A DNA stretch of 64,000 bases from Oscillospiraceae bacterium (GCA_020024285.1 JAHHTZ010000003.1:1-64000), one strand, 5' to 3'. Counted from the stretch's first letter, positions 8,832 through 18,194 are shown. A program made the numbers and translations. The notes: a model not told the origin generated them from the sequence alone.

Positions 8832-9113
8832 TTACATCAGCTCAAACTGCTTGAGGATCTCCTGCGCACGTTCCGGACCGCCGACCACGAACACCTCGTC
8901 ATCGATTGCCAGCGCCGGAATCCCTGCGGAATGGCGTTCCCGCGCTGCGGCATGGCTTGGGGAAGTATCGCGGATCTTGAGAAAACGGAGCAGCGAGCCG
9001 ATGTCGGCACAGATGTCCACATAAGCAAATTCGATATGATTCTTGGAAAGAACCTCTTTCACCGGAGCACAGCCGGGTCAGGTGGGGGTGCCGTACAAAA
9101 TCACTTTGCTCAT
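8832..9113 (-). CDS. Glutaredoxin-like protein with in-frame TGA (probable selenocysteine)
   Basis: Read from the ATG at 9111-9113, the 93-codon frame encodes MSKVILYGTPT-(TGA)-PGC and continues as VKEVLSKNHIEFAYVDICADI. The TGA at 9078-9080 (codon 12) falls exactly on the first cysteine of a glutaredoxin/NrdH-type CPGC active site, giving U-P-G-C. The rest keeps the fold: a cis-proline segment 'GIPALAIDDEVFVVGG' and a final helix. A GGAAAGGA ribosome binding site precedes this ATG, and a near-consensus promoter lies upstream. Selenocysteine insertion is the best reading. A nonsense mutation with restart at the GTG of VKEVL (9060-9062) is possible but would lose the active site. No convincing SECIS hairpin could be confirmed by eye. 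Confidence 0.75.
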
Positions 9114-9149
9114 TCTAACGCTTCCTTTCCAAATATGGTATTTTTCTTG

Positions 9150-9178
9150 AGTATACGATACGCTTTTTATGTTGTCAA
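9150..9178 (-). promoter_or_regulatory. Near-consensus promoter of the glutaredoxin-like gene
   Basis: Minus-strand TTGACA (9173-9178), 17-base spacer, TATACT (9150-9155). Confidence 0.75.
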
Positions 9179-9210
9179 TTCCTTTCTTCCTACCCATTTT
9201 CCATAATATA

Positions 9211-9219
9211 TGGTATACT
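9211..9219 (+). promoter_or_regulatory. Extended -10 element ahead of the ClC gene
   Basis: TGG-TATACT (TGn extended -10) at 9211-9219 without a good -35, about 75 bases before the ATG. Confidence 0.5.
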
Positions 9220-9293
9220 GAGGGTACATCGTGCTGCATTTTCACAAAGAGGTCAGCAGCTTGCAGCACAGAAATATGGGAGGGTCACAAATT

Positions 9294-10516
9294 ATGAAGA
9301 ATGCTTCCGTTTTAAAGGAGCTGCGTTTGGGATTCATGGCATTGCTCAAATGGGTCCCGCAAACGCTCATTGTAGGAGGAATCCTTGGTTTTGTGGGGAC
9401 TGCGTTTCATTGCAGCGTCGATTTGGCGACGATGTTCCGTTTGGAGCATCCCTGGGTCATCTGGCTGATGCCCGTGGGCGGACTGCTGATCGCGGTGCTG
9501 TACCAGCTGCTCAAGCTCGAAAACGATCCCGGAACCAACCTCATCCTGCGCTCGGTCTATTCGGATGAGAAGATCCCGCTGCGCATGGCTCCGCTCATTT
9601 TTGCGGCCACGGTGATCACGCATCTGACCGGCGGATCCTCCGGACGCGAGGGCGCAGCGCTCCAGCTTGGCGGAAGCATCGCCTATGAGGTGGGCGAGAT
9701 CATGCATCTCTCCCGCAAGGATGTCACCATCCTGACAATGTGCGGTATGAGCGCCGCCTTCTCCGCCCTCTTTGGTACACCGCTCACCGCCGCCATCTTT
9801 TCGGTCGAGGTCATTTCGGTCGGTGTCATGTATCACTGTGCCCTTGTACCGTGCCTGTTTTCTTCCCTGATTGGATTTGGCATCGCGCAGTTTTTCCACG
9901 TTCCGCCTACGATGTTTGAAATCAGCGGCATCCCGGAGCTTGGCATCCTAACCGTGCTTCAAACGGTGGGGCTTGGCATCCTGTGCGCCCTTGCAAGCAT
10001 CCTGTTTTGTCTGAGCATGCACACCAGCGCCAGCTTCTATCAGAAATATCTCCCCAATCCGCGCATCCGTGCCGCAGTCGGCGGTGCGCTCGTGCTGGGT
10101 CTGACCCTGCTCCTTGGCAGTCAGACCTACAACGGCGCCGGGATGTCCACCATTGAGCAGGCAATGGCAGGAACCGCCCTCCCCTGGGATTTTCTGTTCA
10201 AGATCCTATTCACCGCTCTGACCCTCGGCGCAGGCTTTAAGGGCGGAGAGATCGTCCCGGTATTTTTTGTAGGCTCCACGTTTGGATGCGTCGCAGCGCC
10301 GCTGCCGGACTGGTTGCCGTATTCTGCGGCGTTGTCAACTGTCCGATTGCCTCCTTCGTCCTTTCTCTGGAATTATTTGGCGCAAAGGGATTGATTTTCT
10401 TTGCCATTGTTGTTAGTATTAGCTATATGTTTTCCGGATATGTGGGATTGTATCACGATCAGAGGATCTTATATTCCAAATATCAGCCGGAATTTATCAA
10501 CGAGGTGGCGCATTAA
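9294..10516 (+). pseudogene. ClC-family anion channel/transporter, frameshifted near the C-terminus
   Basis: A ClC chloride/fluoride transporter. The ATG at 9294 follows GGGAGGG (9278-9284). The frame carries multiple membrane helices, GGSSGREGAALQLG (the gating-glutamate GREG motif) and GAGFKGGEIVPVFF, a GGE variant that recalls the fluoride-exporting CLC subgroup. Around 10295-10305 the homology jumps to the next frame. The first frame runs on as unrelated residues to a stop at 10394, while the expected AAGLVAVFCGVVNCPIASFVLSLE helix continues in frame 2 to a stop at 10516. About ten residues normally between GSTFG and AGLVAVF seem missing, so a small out-of-frame deletion rather than a single-base slip is likely. 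It could also be an assembly error. Confidence 0.75.
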
Positions 10517-10570
10517 GCCCCACGCATCCGCCGCTTTTGCGGCTATAAACGAAGAATGTGAGGTGTCCCT

Positions 10571-11968
10571 ATGACCGACCGCGAAAAAGAACCTGTTTCC
10601 TCTGCCTCGGCGGTGGAATTCGATAACCCGATCATCACGGGTCCGATCTGGAAACAGCTTCTCTACTTTTTCTTTCCAATCCTCCTCGGTACTTTTTTTC
10701 AGCAGCTTTACAACACAGCAGACGCCATCATCGTCGGAAACTTTGTCGGCAAGGAAGCGCTTGCTGCGGTTGGCGGCTCCACCAATGTACTCATCAGTTT
10801 CCTTGTCAATCTCTTTGTCGGCATCTCCTCCGGTGCCACGGTAATCGTTGCCCAGCATTACGGCGCACAAAATTATGAGGGAGTGCAAAAATCCGTCCAT
10901 ACCTCGATTGCGCTTTCCATCACTGCCGGCATCGTCATCATGGTCCTTGGAATCACGCTGGCGCGCCCGGCACTGGTTGCAATGGGAACGCCTGCCGATA
11001 CGCTCGAATATTCCATCCTCTATATGCGCATTTATTTTCTCGGTACGATTGCTTCCTTCATCTACAACATCGGCTCCGGCATCCTGCGCGCTGTGGGTGA
11101 TACGCGGCGGCCGCTTTATTTTCTGATTGCTGCCTGCATCTGCAACATCATCCTTGACCTTGTGTTCGTCCTGCTTTTGGATATGGGGGTTGCAGGAGTT
11201 GGATATGCAACGATCCTGTCCCAATTTGTTGCAGCCATCCTTGTGCTGCTCGCTCTGACCAATACAAGTGCTCCGCACCATCTGGACCTGAGGAACATCC
11301 GATTTTTCCCGGATATCCTGCGCAGCATCCTGAAAATCGGGGTTCCGGCAGGCATTCAGGCTGACATGTACACCATTGCCAATATCCTCATCATGTCCTG
11401 CATCAACTCCTTCGGAACGAATGCGGCAGCGGCATGGACAGCACAGGGCAAGGTGGACGGATTTTTCTGGATGATTTCCGGTGCATACGGAATTGCGATC
11501 ACCACCTTCGTGGGACAAAACTTCGGGGCAAAACGCTACGACCGTGTGAAGCGCTCCATCTGGGTATGTACCGGCATGATGGGGGCAACCACCATCGTGA
11601 TCAGTGCCCTGTTCTGTACGTTCTCCAATCCGCTGCTGCGTATGTTCACGAGCGATCCGGACGTCATCGCGATGGGTACGCGCATCATGCTGCTGATGGC
11701 GCCGTATTACTTCACCTTTGTTTTGATCGAGGTGCTCTCCGGTGCCATCCGCGGAACCGGGGTATCGTTTGTACCGATGCTCATTACCTGCGGCGGCGTG
11801 TGTGTATTGAGGATTCTGTGGATCGTGTTTGTACTGCCGTTCAATCCTGTGTTTGATATGGTTATGGTGAGCTACCCCATCTCCTGGGCAATCACCTCTG
11901 TTTTATACCTCATCTACTACCGCTTTGGAAAGTGGGAACAAAAAGCGATCGCACTGCAAAAGCAGTAA
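10571..11968 (+). CDS. MATE family multidrug/toxic compound efflux transporter
   Basis: A Na+- or H+-coupled antiporter of the MATE family in the cytoplasmic membrane. The 465 residues show about twelve hydrophobic segments in two homologous halves. The first helix block has the family pattern 'FFPILLGTFFQQLYNTADAIIVGNFVG', and loop and helix 7 follow as 'GVPAGIQADMYTIANILI'. Length is normal. GTGAGG sits upstream of the ATG. It follows the broken ClC gene on the same strand by 54 bases, so it may share that promoter. Substrates are unknown. Confidence 0.9.
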   Translation: MTDREKEPVSSASAVEFDNPIITGPIWKQLLYFFFPILLGTFFQQLYNTADAIIVGNFVGKEALAAVGGSTNVLISFLVNLFVGISSGATVIVAQHYGAQNYEGVQKSVHTSIALSITAGIVIMVLGITLARPALVAMGTPADTLEYSILYMRIYFLGTIASFIYNIGSGILRAVGDTRRPLYFLIAACICNIILDLVFVLLLDMGVAGVGYATILSQFVAAILVLLALTNTSAPHHLDLRNIRFFPDILRSILKIGVPAGIQADMYTIANILIMSCINSFGTNAAAAWTAQGKVDGFFWMISGAYGIAITTFVGQNFGAKRYDRVKRSIWVCTGMMGATTIVISALFCTFSNPLLRMFTSDPDVIAMGTRIMLLMAPYYFTFVLIEVLSGAIRGTGVSFVPMLITCGGVCVLRILWIVFVLPFNPVFDMVMVSYPISWAITSVLYLIYYRFGKWEQKAIALQKQ

Positions 11969-11971
11969 GAT

Positions 11972-12013
11972 AAAAAACCGAGCAGACTGGTGACCCAGTC
12001 AGCTCGGTTTTTT
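11972..12013. terminator. Bidirectional terminator between the MATE gene and the Cys/HTH protein gene
   Basis: A long dyad (11972-11990 with 11995-12013) has A-run and T-run ends on both sides. It overlaps the last codons of the minus-strand gene. Confidence 0.85.
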
Positions 12014-12499
12014 ATTGTTGATCTGATATGTTTTGTAGCACTCCCGCAGCATGGGGATATCTTTGGATGTAAATTTCTCAAACATTTTTTCCGGGATATA
12101 CAGACAATGGGAAAAGCAGGGGATTCGGCGTTTGACAGCTCCGTGCGTCCTTGCATAGCCCACCACATCCGACGATACACCGCAGATGTCTGCCAGACGA
12201 TTCGTCGAAACACCATAGATTTCCTCAATGGCATCAAAGAGGTTGAGCTCCACCGCCTCTCCCCGCTCGTCCTGCTCCATATCCTGAAGGAAGCAGGAAG
12301 GGCTGCGCTTGCCGTGTCGATATGGCTTTGTGAGGTACCACGGTCCCTCCTGGAGCAGCTGTGCCAGATACTGCTCATCGATCCCCCAGTTGGGACAATC
12401 TTCTATGGGCTCCTCGCTGCACGGTACCATTTTTGCTTCGGCAGTGCAAAGTCCCCCAAAGTTAAATTCACAAGTGCTGCAATCCTTTTGCACCTTCAT
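11999..12499 (-). CDS. Uncharacterised protein with N-terminal Cys cluster and HTH-like segment
   Basis: I do not recognise a named family. The 166 residues start with a cysteine-rich stretch (C7-X2-C10, C18, C27, C35) that could bind zinc or an Fe-S centre. A helix-turn-helix-like segment follows near residues 97-118 (VSTNRLADICGVSSDVVGYA), then two more cysteines near 127-131. A regulatory or RNA/DNA-binding role is an inference. A GGAGGAG site precedes the ATG. It is the last gene of the mreB-trmN6-rsmI run, 35 bases after rsmI. Confidence 0.75.
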   Translation of the reverse strand: MKVQKDCSTCEFNFGGLCTAEAKMVPCSEEPIEDCPNWGIDEQYLAQLLQEGPWYLTKPYRHGKRSPSCFLQDMEQDERGEAVELNLFDAIEEIYGVSTNRLADICGVSSDVVGYARTHGAVKRRIPCFSHCLYIPEKMFEKFTSKDIPMLRECYKTYQINNKKPS

Positions 12500-12534
12500 G
12501 CTGCTCCTCCTCCCCGATACGGTCTGTAAACGGT

Positions 12535-13368
12535 CTATTGCTGTTCGATGGCGCCTTTATAAAGGTCCCCTTTTTTATATCCGGTCTGTCTTGCGACGTC
12601 CTTTGCCGCCATAGAAAGCGGCGTCCCCTTGGCACTCAGGGTCAAAACCAGTTCGATTGCCTGCTCGATGGTAAATTTTACTTCGCCCGCTTCCTGCTCT
12701 GCCCCCTCGAGGATGAGGACATATTCGCCCTTCGGGATGCGCTCCTGATACTCGCTGATTGCTTCGCTCAGGGTGGTGCGCTCGATTTCCTCGTGGATTT
12801 TCGTCAGCTCTCTTGCAAGTGTGATTTTTCGGTCGCCGAACACCTTGTAAAGGTCATTGAGCGTGTCGCGCAGCTTATGCGGTGCTTCGTAGAAAATAAG
12901 CGTCCTTGTTTCGGTTTTGAGTGCTTCGAGATTTTCATACCGACCGGATTTGTTCGTGGTCAGAAAGCCCTCAAATACAAATTTGCTGGTGTTGAGCCCC
13001 GACAGCGCAAGGGCAGAGATCGCTGCACTCGGTCCCGGAACAACGCGGGTGATGATGTCGTTTTGAGCGCACAATCTCACAAGGTCCTCGCCGGGGTCCG
13101 AAATGCAGGGCATTCCGGCATCCGTTACGATGGCTCCGTTTTCCCCTGCCAGCAGCTTTGCAATGATTGCTTCCCCTTTTTCCCGAATATTGTGGTCGTG
13201 GTAGCTGATCATCGGCTTCTTGATGGAAAAATGGTTGAGCAGCTTGAGCGTCACGCGCGTATCCTCCGCCGCGATAAAATCCACTTCCTGCAAGGTGCGT
13301 ACCGCACGAACGCTCATATCCTCGAGATTGCCGATCGGTGTTCCCACAACATATAAAATACCTGCCAT
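12535..13368 (-). CDS. rsmI: 16S rRNA (cytidine1402-2'-O)-methyltransferase
   Basis: RsmI 2'-O-methylates C1402 in the 16S decoding centre with SAM. The 277 residues have the tetrapyrrole-methylase fold with LYVVGTPIGNLEDMS at the N-terminus, AAEDTR (34-38), the SAM loop TDAGMPCISDPG and VPGPSAAISALALSG. The C-terminal extension is typical. AAAGGAG precedes the ATG. It sits 18 bases after trmN6, the same pairing as Bacillus yabB-yazA-yabC. Confidence 0.94.
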   Translation of the reverse strand: MAGILYVVGTPIGNLEDMSVRAVRTLQEVDFIAAEDTRVTLKLLNHFSIKKPMISYHDHNIREKGEAIIAKLLAGENGAIVTDAGMPCISDPGEDLVRLCAQNDIITRVVPGPSAAISALALSGLNTSKFVFEGFLTTNKSGRYENLEALKTETRTLIFYEAPHKLRDTLNDLYKVFGDRKITLARELTKIHEEIERTTLSEAISEYQERIPKGEYVLILEGAEQEAGEVKFTIEQAIELVLTLSAKGTPLSMAAKDVARQTGYKKGDLYKGAIEQQ

Positions 13369-13386
13369 GATTTTTCTCCTTTGTCT

Positions 13387-14118
13387 TTACACAAGCCGAT
13401 AGATCCTGCGCAGCTCTTCTGAAAATTCTCCGGTATCCTTTTCCTGGATCAAAAGCGGCGCCTCTACCTGAAGATATGCCTTGCCCCCCTTGCGCCCCTC
13501 CGCGAGGAAAAGCCATGGGGCGGTGTCACCCTTTTTCTGGACAAAGCGCAGTCTTTTGGGTTCGATGCCGTATGCTCTCATGCTTTCGAGCGTATCCGGC
13601 AGACGCTCCGGTCTTTGACAGATGCAAAGGCGTCCGCCGAACTTGAGCAGCCTTGATGCGGCACGGCATACATCCGAAATCTGACACATCACCTCATGGC
13701 GCGCAATCGTGTGGGCATCCAGCTCATTCAGGATGCCGGTGTTGGATGCTTTATACGGCGGATTGCAGGTCACCAGTGTGAAGCTGTCCGCAGGGAGGAT
13801 GTCCGAAAGATTTTTTAAATCTGCACAGATCGGGATGAGCCGCTCGTTCAAATCGCATTTCTCCACCGTTTGGGTGAGCTGCTCGATTGCCTGCGGCTGG
13901 ATATCCACGCCGTATGCCGCCTGCGGTGCATCCTCCATTTCCCGAAACCACAGCAGCGGGATGATCCCACAGCCTGTCCCCAGATCCACTGCCCGATCCT
14001 TGCGCCGAATCCGTGCAAAATCCGACAGAAGAAAGGCATCTGTTCCGAATTTATGCTCCGGCGATACACAGATCTGCAGGGTATGATTGATGGTTTCAAA
14101 TGTAAACTGCTTGTCCAA
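13387..14118 (-). CDS. tRNA1(Val) adenine-N6-methyltransferase-like (TrmN6/YabB)
   Basis: A class I SAM methyltransferase of the TrmN6/YabB group, which methylates adenine 37 of tRNA(Val) in Escherichia coli. The 243 residues show VDLGTGCGIIPLL (SAM motif I), the acidic GVDIQPQAIE strand and the catalytic CNPPYKAS. The start is TTG with AAGGAGG 7 bases upstream. It lies between mreB and rsmI on one probable transcript. The exact tRNA target is inferred. Confidence 0.88.
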   Translation of the reverse strand: MDKQFTFETINHTLQICVSPEHKFGTDAFLLSDFARIRRKDRAVDLGTGCGIIPLLWFREMEDAPQAAYGVDIQPQAIEQLTQTVEKCDLNERLIPICADLKNLSDILPADSFTLVTCNPPYKASNTGILNELDAHTIARHEVMCQISDVCRAASRLLKFGGRLCICQRPERLPDTLESMRAYGIEPKRLRFVQKKGDTAPWLFLAEGRKGGKAYLQVEAPLLIQEKDTGEFSEELRRIYRLV

Positions 14119-14143
14119 GCTGTGTCCTCCTTAAAATTTGCTG

Positions 14144-15157
14144 CTAAAACTTTTTCACCGATGGGCTGATGAATCCGTCCACCAGCACATCAAGATAATC
14201 AAACGATTTTCCCGTCCCGATTGCAACGCACTGGATGGGGTTTTCTGCCACCCTTGTTGCAATGCGGGTCTGCTCCTCGATCAGTCTGTCCATCCCGTCG
14301 AGCAGCGCCCCTCCTCCGGTGAGAAGGATGCCGTTCGTGTAGATGTCGCCGACAAGCTCCGGCGGTGTCTTTTCGATCACCTCGCGAATGGCAGCAACGA
14401 TCTGCATCGCTTCACGCAAAAGTCCCTCATAGAGCATACTGCGCCGAATCTCCATCGCACACGGCAGCCCCGTGGTCAGGCTGCGCCCCTTCGCTGTCGT
14501 TGCCCGGTCCTCCTGATAGTGGACGGAGGCAATTTCCTGCTTGATTCGGTCTGCCATGCGCTCCCCGATGAGCATTCCGTGGTTTGCGCGCATATATTTG
14601 ATGATAACCTGAGAAAAGACATCTCCTGCTGTTTTGATCGATTTTTTGTTGACGATGCCGTTGAGGGACAACACCGCAATATCCGTTGTTCCGCCCCCGA
14701 TGTCAACGATCAGGTTCCCGTTCGGGTTGGAAAGGTCGATCCCCGCTCCGATTGCTGCCGCGACCGGCTCTTCGATCAAAAACACCTTGCGCGCTCCGGA
14801 GGAGATTGCAACATCCATAACGGCATTCGACTCCACATTGGTGATCCCCGACGGGACACACAGCGCAATGCGCGGCTTCACAAATTTATCGGTGCATACC
14901 TTCTTGATAAAATACTGGATCATCGCCTCTGCCACCTTATAGTCGCAGATGATGCCCTCCCGAAGCGGGCGGACGGCGTTGATGTAGGACGGGGTCTTGC
15001 CGATCATTTTATGTGCTTCCAAGCCGACACTCATCACCTTGTCTGTCTTGTGGTTGATGGCAACAACCGATGGTTCTTCGAGGACGATGCCCTCGCCGTT
15101 GACATAGATCAGCACGCTTGCCGTACCGAGATCGATTCCGATATCCATATAAAACAT
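14144..15157 (-). CDS. Rod-shape-determining protein, MreB/Mbl family
   Basis: An actin-like ATPase that guides peptidoglycan synthesis along the lateral wall. It shows the phosphate-1 motif GIDLGTASVLIY, the VPSGITNVES segment, phosphate-2 DIGGGTTDIAVLSL and the adenosine loop TGGGALLDG. Length is about 337 residues. The start is uncertain: GTG 15160, ATG 15157 and ATG 15148 are all close, and no clear Shine-Dalgarno separates them. mreC and mreD are not adjacent, so this resembles a solitary mreB/mbl copy. It lies upstream of trmN6 with a 25-base gap. Confidence 0.9.
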   Translation of the reverse strand: MFYMDIGIDLGTASVLIYVNGEGIVLEEPSVVAINHKTDKVMSVGLEAHKMIGKTPSYINAVRPLREGIICDYKVAEAMIQYFIKKVCTDKFVKPRIALCVPSGITNVESNAVMDVAISSGARKVFLIEEPVAAAIGAGIDLSNPNGNLIVDIGGGTTDIAVLSLNGIVNKKSIKTAGDVFSQVIIKYMRANHGMLIGERMADRIKQEIASVHYQEDRATTAKGRSLTTGLPCAMEIRRSMLYEGLLREAMQIVAAIREVIEKTPPELVGDIYTNGILLTGGGALLDGMDRLIEEQTRIATRVAENPIQCVAIGTGKSFDYLDVLVDGFISPSVKKF

Positions 15158-15228
15158 CACTCATTTCGTATAAAAAATGCCACAGAATGATGCTTTCCAA
15201 AACCTGCGGCTGATTGTTTCATTATATG

Positions 15229-15945
15229 CTATTTTTTGTTTTTTTTCAACGGTTCTTCCTTTGTGTTGTGAATCGATTCACACGTTTGAAAAAAAGCGGC
15301 TTCCCGTTCCTGACGGTTCGGCGTCAGTGCAATCGATGCTGCAATGACGCAGGATGCTCCGCTGTCCCTGAGGGTCTGCGCGCACTCCTTCAGGGTAGAG
15401 CCGCTCGTACATACATCATCGACCAGAAGGATGGTCCCCTCGCAGACTCCGCAGGCGCGGTAACTGTTTCGAAGATTCGTCCTGCGCTGCTCTGCCGTGA
15501 GGGTGTGCTGATCTTTGGAAGACCTCACCTTCACTAAGCAGGGACGGTACGCAGCGCCGAGGCGCCGGGCAAGCTCCTTTGCAAGAAGCTCCGCCTGATT
15601 GTAGCCGCGCATCCGCTGCTTACTCCGGTGCATCGGCACACAGCAGACACAGCTGCACCCCTCCTGCCGCAGCTCTTCCCCCATCCGCTTCATCATGAGG
15701 TCGGCAAAATACGGCGCAAGCTGCGATTTTCCCCGAAACTTAAATTCTCCGATTCCGTCAGGGACTGCCCCATCGTAGTACACAGCACAGTAAAGCCGTT
15801 TTACTTCGCCCATATCGATGCGGCACAGCGGTTTTGGAAGATACGGCAGTCCCTGCTCACAGCGATGGCACACCGTTGCTTTTGCATCAATGAGCTTTTG
15901 GCAGAAGGGGCAGCGATTTGGAAACAAAAGATCCCACAGAATCAT
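15229..15945 (-). CDS. comF: ComF family phosphoribosyltransferase-like protein
   Basis: ComF proteins act with DNA-uptake or replication-linked helicases. The 238 residues have an N-terminal zinc ribbon (CPFC near 12-15, CHRC near 26-29), the central VPMHRSKQRMRGYNQAELLA block and the PRPP loop LLVDDVCTSGSTL. The C-terminus is lysine-rich. Its ATG overlaps the recD2 stop by 4 bases (ATGA), so translation is coupled to the helicase gene. Confidence 0.9.
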   Translation of the reverse strand: MILWDLLFPNRCPFCQKLIDAKATVCHRCEQGLPYLPKPLCRIDMGEVKRLYCAVYYDGAVPDGIGEFKFRGKSQLAPYFADLMMKRMGEELRQEGCSCVCCVPMHRSKQRMRGYNQAELLAKELARRLGAAYRPCLVKVRSSKDQHTLTAEQRRTNLRNSYRACGVCEGTILLVDDVCTSGSTLKECAQTLRDSGASCVIAASIALTPNRQEREAAFFQTCESIHNTKEEPLKKNKK

Positions 15946-18149
15946 GCGTCATATCCTCCCTGAAGCAGCTCGAGCAGGTTTGTATACCGCACCGTGCGGC
16001 GGTCGTTGTGGACCATGTAGGCAACGCTGCTCTCATTTCCGAGCAGGATCAGATTCGATTTTGCGCGGGTCACTGCGGTGTAGAGCAGATTGCGGTAATG
16101 CATCTTGCTGTGATAGTGCATCAGCGGGAGGATGACCGCCGGGAACTCGCTGCCCTGACTTTTATGTACCGTGATGGCGTAGGCAAGCTCGATCTGATCT
16201 GCCATCTCAAACAGGTAGGCAGCCTCTCTCTCGTCAAACTGGATCATCAGCGTTCGGGATGGGCGGTCGATCATCGTGATTTTTCCGATATCCCCGTTAT
16301 AAACGCCCAATCCTTCTTCGCCGTTTGGCTTGCTCCATGCGATGTCATAGTTATTTTTGATCTGCATGACCTTGTCCCCTGTGCGAAACGTCCTGCCCGC
16401 AAGCTTCACCTCGTCCTTGTTGGGAGAGGGCGGATTGAGCCGCTCCTGAAGTGCTTCGTTGAGGTTGTTGGTGCCGACCGGTCCAACGCGGGTGGGTGCG
16501 ATGACCTGAATGTCCTCCATCGAGTCGTATCCGTAGCTTTTTGGCAGGCGGTGGCTGCACAGGTCAAGGACCGTCTGCTTCATCTGCTCATAGCTTTCGC
16601 GGCGCAGGAAGAAAAAGTCGTTGTTGTGCTGCGAAAGGTCGGGCATCTCTCCGCGCACGATAGCATGTGCATTCGTGACGATGAGGCTTTTCTGCGCCTG
16701 GCGGAAAATTTCCGTCAATATGACCGTCTTCACCTTGCCGCTCTCAATCAGATCGCGCAGCACGTTCCCCGAACCGACCGACGGAAGCTGGTCGCTGTCC
16801 CCCACGAGGATGAGCCGCGTCCCAAGGCGCACGGCACTGAGCAAAGAGCGCATTAGAAGCACATCCACCATCGACATCTCGTCCACAATGATGACGTCGT
16901 GGGGCAGCGGATTGCTTTCGCAGCGCTTGAAGCTCAGGCGCTCCTTCTGTGTAAAATCCACTTCCAGCATCCGGTGGATGGTCTTTGCCTCCCAGCCTGT
17001 CACCTCCGACATCCGCTTCGCCGCACGTCCGGTCGGTGCTGCCAGCGCAACATCGAGCTTCATCGAGGCAAACAGCTCAAGGATGGCGTTGATGGTGGTG
17101 GTCTTTCCGGTGCCGGGACCGCCCGTGAGGATCAGGATGTTGTAGTTCATGGCATCCTGGATCGCCTGCTTTTGCAGGGAGGCATATTCCATGCCGTTGC
17201 GCCGCTCAAGCGCTTCGATCTCTGCGGTATAATCTGTTTCTTCGGGGCTTTGCAAAGTCAGTGCCATCTCTACGCGCGATGCGACATACCGTTCTGCATC
17301 AAGATATTCGGGCAAATAGAGGTAGGGGCGTCCGTGAACCACAAGCTGATCCAGCTCGCGCCGCTGCACCATTGCCGAAAGCTCCGTTTCCACCATGATC
17401 TCGCTCTGCTCCAGGAGCTTTGCCGCAGTCGGCAGGAGCTTGTCGTAGGGCAGACAGGTGTGACCGTTGCTCAGGTTGTGGCGCAGGACATGGAGGATGC
17501 CCGAATGGATGCGGTAGCTGCTGTCCATCGGGATCTCCATCTTTTCCGCGATCACGTCGCACAGCTCAAACTCCACCCCCAGATGCTCGTCGCAAAGGAG
17601 GTAGGGATTTTCGCGGATGTGTTCCTCACTGCTCGCTCCCCACCGCTTCCAGATCTCGATGGAGGTGGCAGCGTCGATGCCAAAGCGCGAGAGAAAGAGC
17701 ATCGTCATGCGAATTCCAAACAGGCGCGACACCTCCTGCGCGATTTTTTCGCATTTTGCCGGACTGATCCCCGGCACTTCGGTCAGGCGGCTTGGTTCCT
17801 TCTCCATGATTTCGAGTGTTTCGTCCCCAAACGCACGGACAAGGCGCGACGCCAATACGGGACCGATGCCCTTCACGGCACCGGCGGCAAGATATTTTTC
17901 GATGGCTGCTGCGGTGGCAGGAAGCATTCTCTCACAGGCGGACGCCTTAAACTGCGTTCCATAGGTTGGATGGACGGTATATACCCCGTGAAGGGTGACC
18001 TTTTCCCCCTCCACAACGCCCATCAGCTCCCCTACGGCACAGGTCAGCTCCTTGCCGTCGTTTACTTCCAACACGGTGAAGCCGGTGTCCTCATTGGAAT
18101 AGATCACCGTTTCCACCGTTCCTGTTAAACTGCTCAGCTGTTTTTCCAA
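15942..18149 (-). CDS. recD2: RecD2-type SF1B DNA helicase
   Basis: A 5'-3' ATP-dependent DNA helicase with a role in repair and replication-fork upkeep. The 735 residues show the RecD2-specific N-terminal OB region and helix-hairpin-helix motifs (about 90-200), Walker A GGPGTGKTT (343-351), Walker B IIVDEMSMVD, VGDSDQLPSVGSG (motif III), and AYAITVHKSQGSEFPAV and YTAVTRAK near the end. The start is TTG with AGGTAGGGAG just upstream. comF overlaps its stop. It has its own promoter inside the gap after the upstream gene. Confidence 0.93.
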   Translation of the reverse strand: MEKQLSSLTGTVETVIYSNEDTGFTVLEVNDGKELTCAVGELMGVVEGEKVTLHGVYTVHPTYGTQFKASACERMLPATAAAIEKYLAAGAVKGIGPVLASRLVRAFGDETLEIMEKEPSRLTEVPGISPAKCEKIAQEVSRLFGIRMTMLFLSRFGIDAATSIEIWKRWGASSEEHIRENPYLLCDEHLGVEFELCDVIAEKMEIPMDSSYRIHSGILHVLRHNLSNGHTCLPYDKLLPTAAKLLEQSEIMVETELSAMVQRRELDQLVVHGRPYLYLPEYLDAERYVASRVEMALTLQSPEETDYTAEIEALERRNGMEYASLQKQAIQDAMNYNILILTGGPGTGKTTTINAILELFASMKLDVALAAPTGRAAKRMSEVTGWEAKTIHRMLEVDFTQKERLSFKRCESNPLPHDVIIVDEMSMVDVLLMRSLLSAVRLGTRLILVGDSDQLPSVGSGNVLRDLIESGKVKTVILTEIFRQAQKSLIVTNAHAIVRGEMPDLSQHNNDFFFLRRESYEQMKQTVLDLCSHRLPKSYGYDSMEDIQVIAPTRVGPVGTNNLNEALQERLNPPSPNKDEVKLAGRTFRTGDKVMQIKNNYDIAWSKPNGEEGLGVYNGDIGKITMIDRPSRTLMIQFDEREAAYLFEMADQIELAYAITVHKSQGSEFPAVILPLMHYHSKMHYRNLLYTAVTRAKSNLILLGNESSVAYMVHNDRRTVRYTNLLELLQGGYDA

Positions 18150-18194
18150 GCTCCCTACCTCGCTCTCTGCCTCAAACGTATGTTCCTGTCTTTC

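Noticed and set aside
9030..9080. A clear SECIS hairpin after the TGA
   Set aside because: Several short stems are possible (for example GGUUCUU/AAGAAUC), but none has the expected loop G and spacing, so I do not annotate one.
16899..18128. 409-codon frame antisense to recD2
   Set aside because: The recD2 frame has all helicase motifs; the opposite frame is His/Arg-rich noise typical of shadows.
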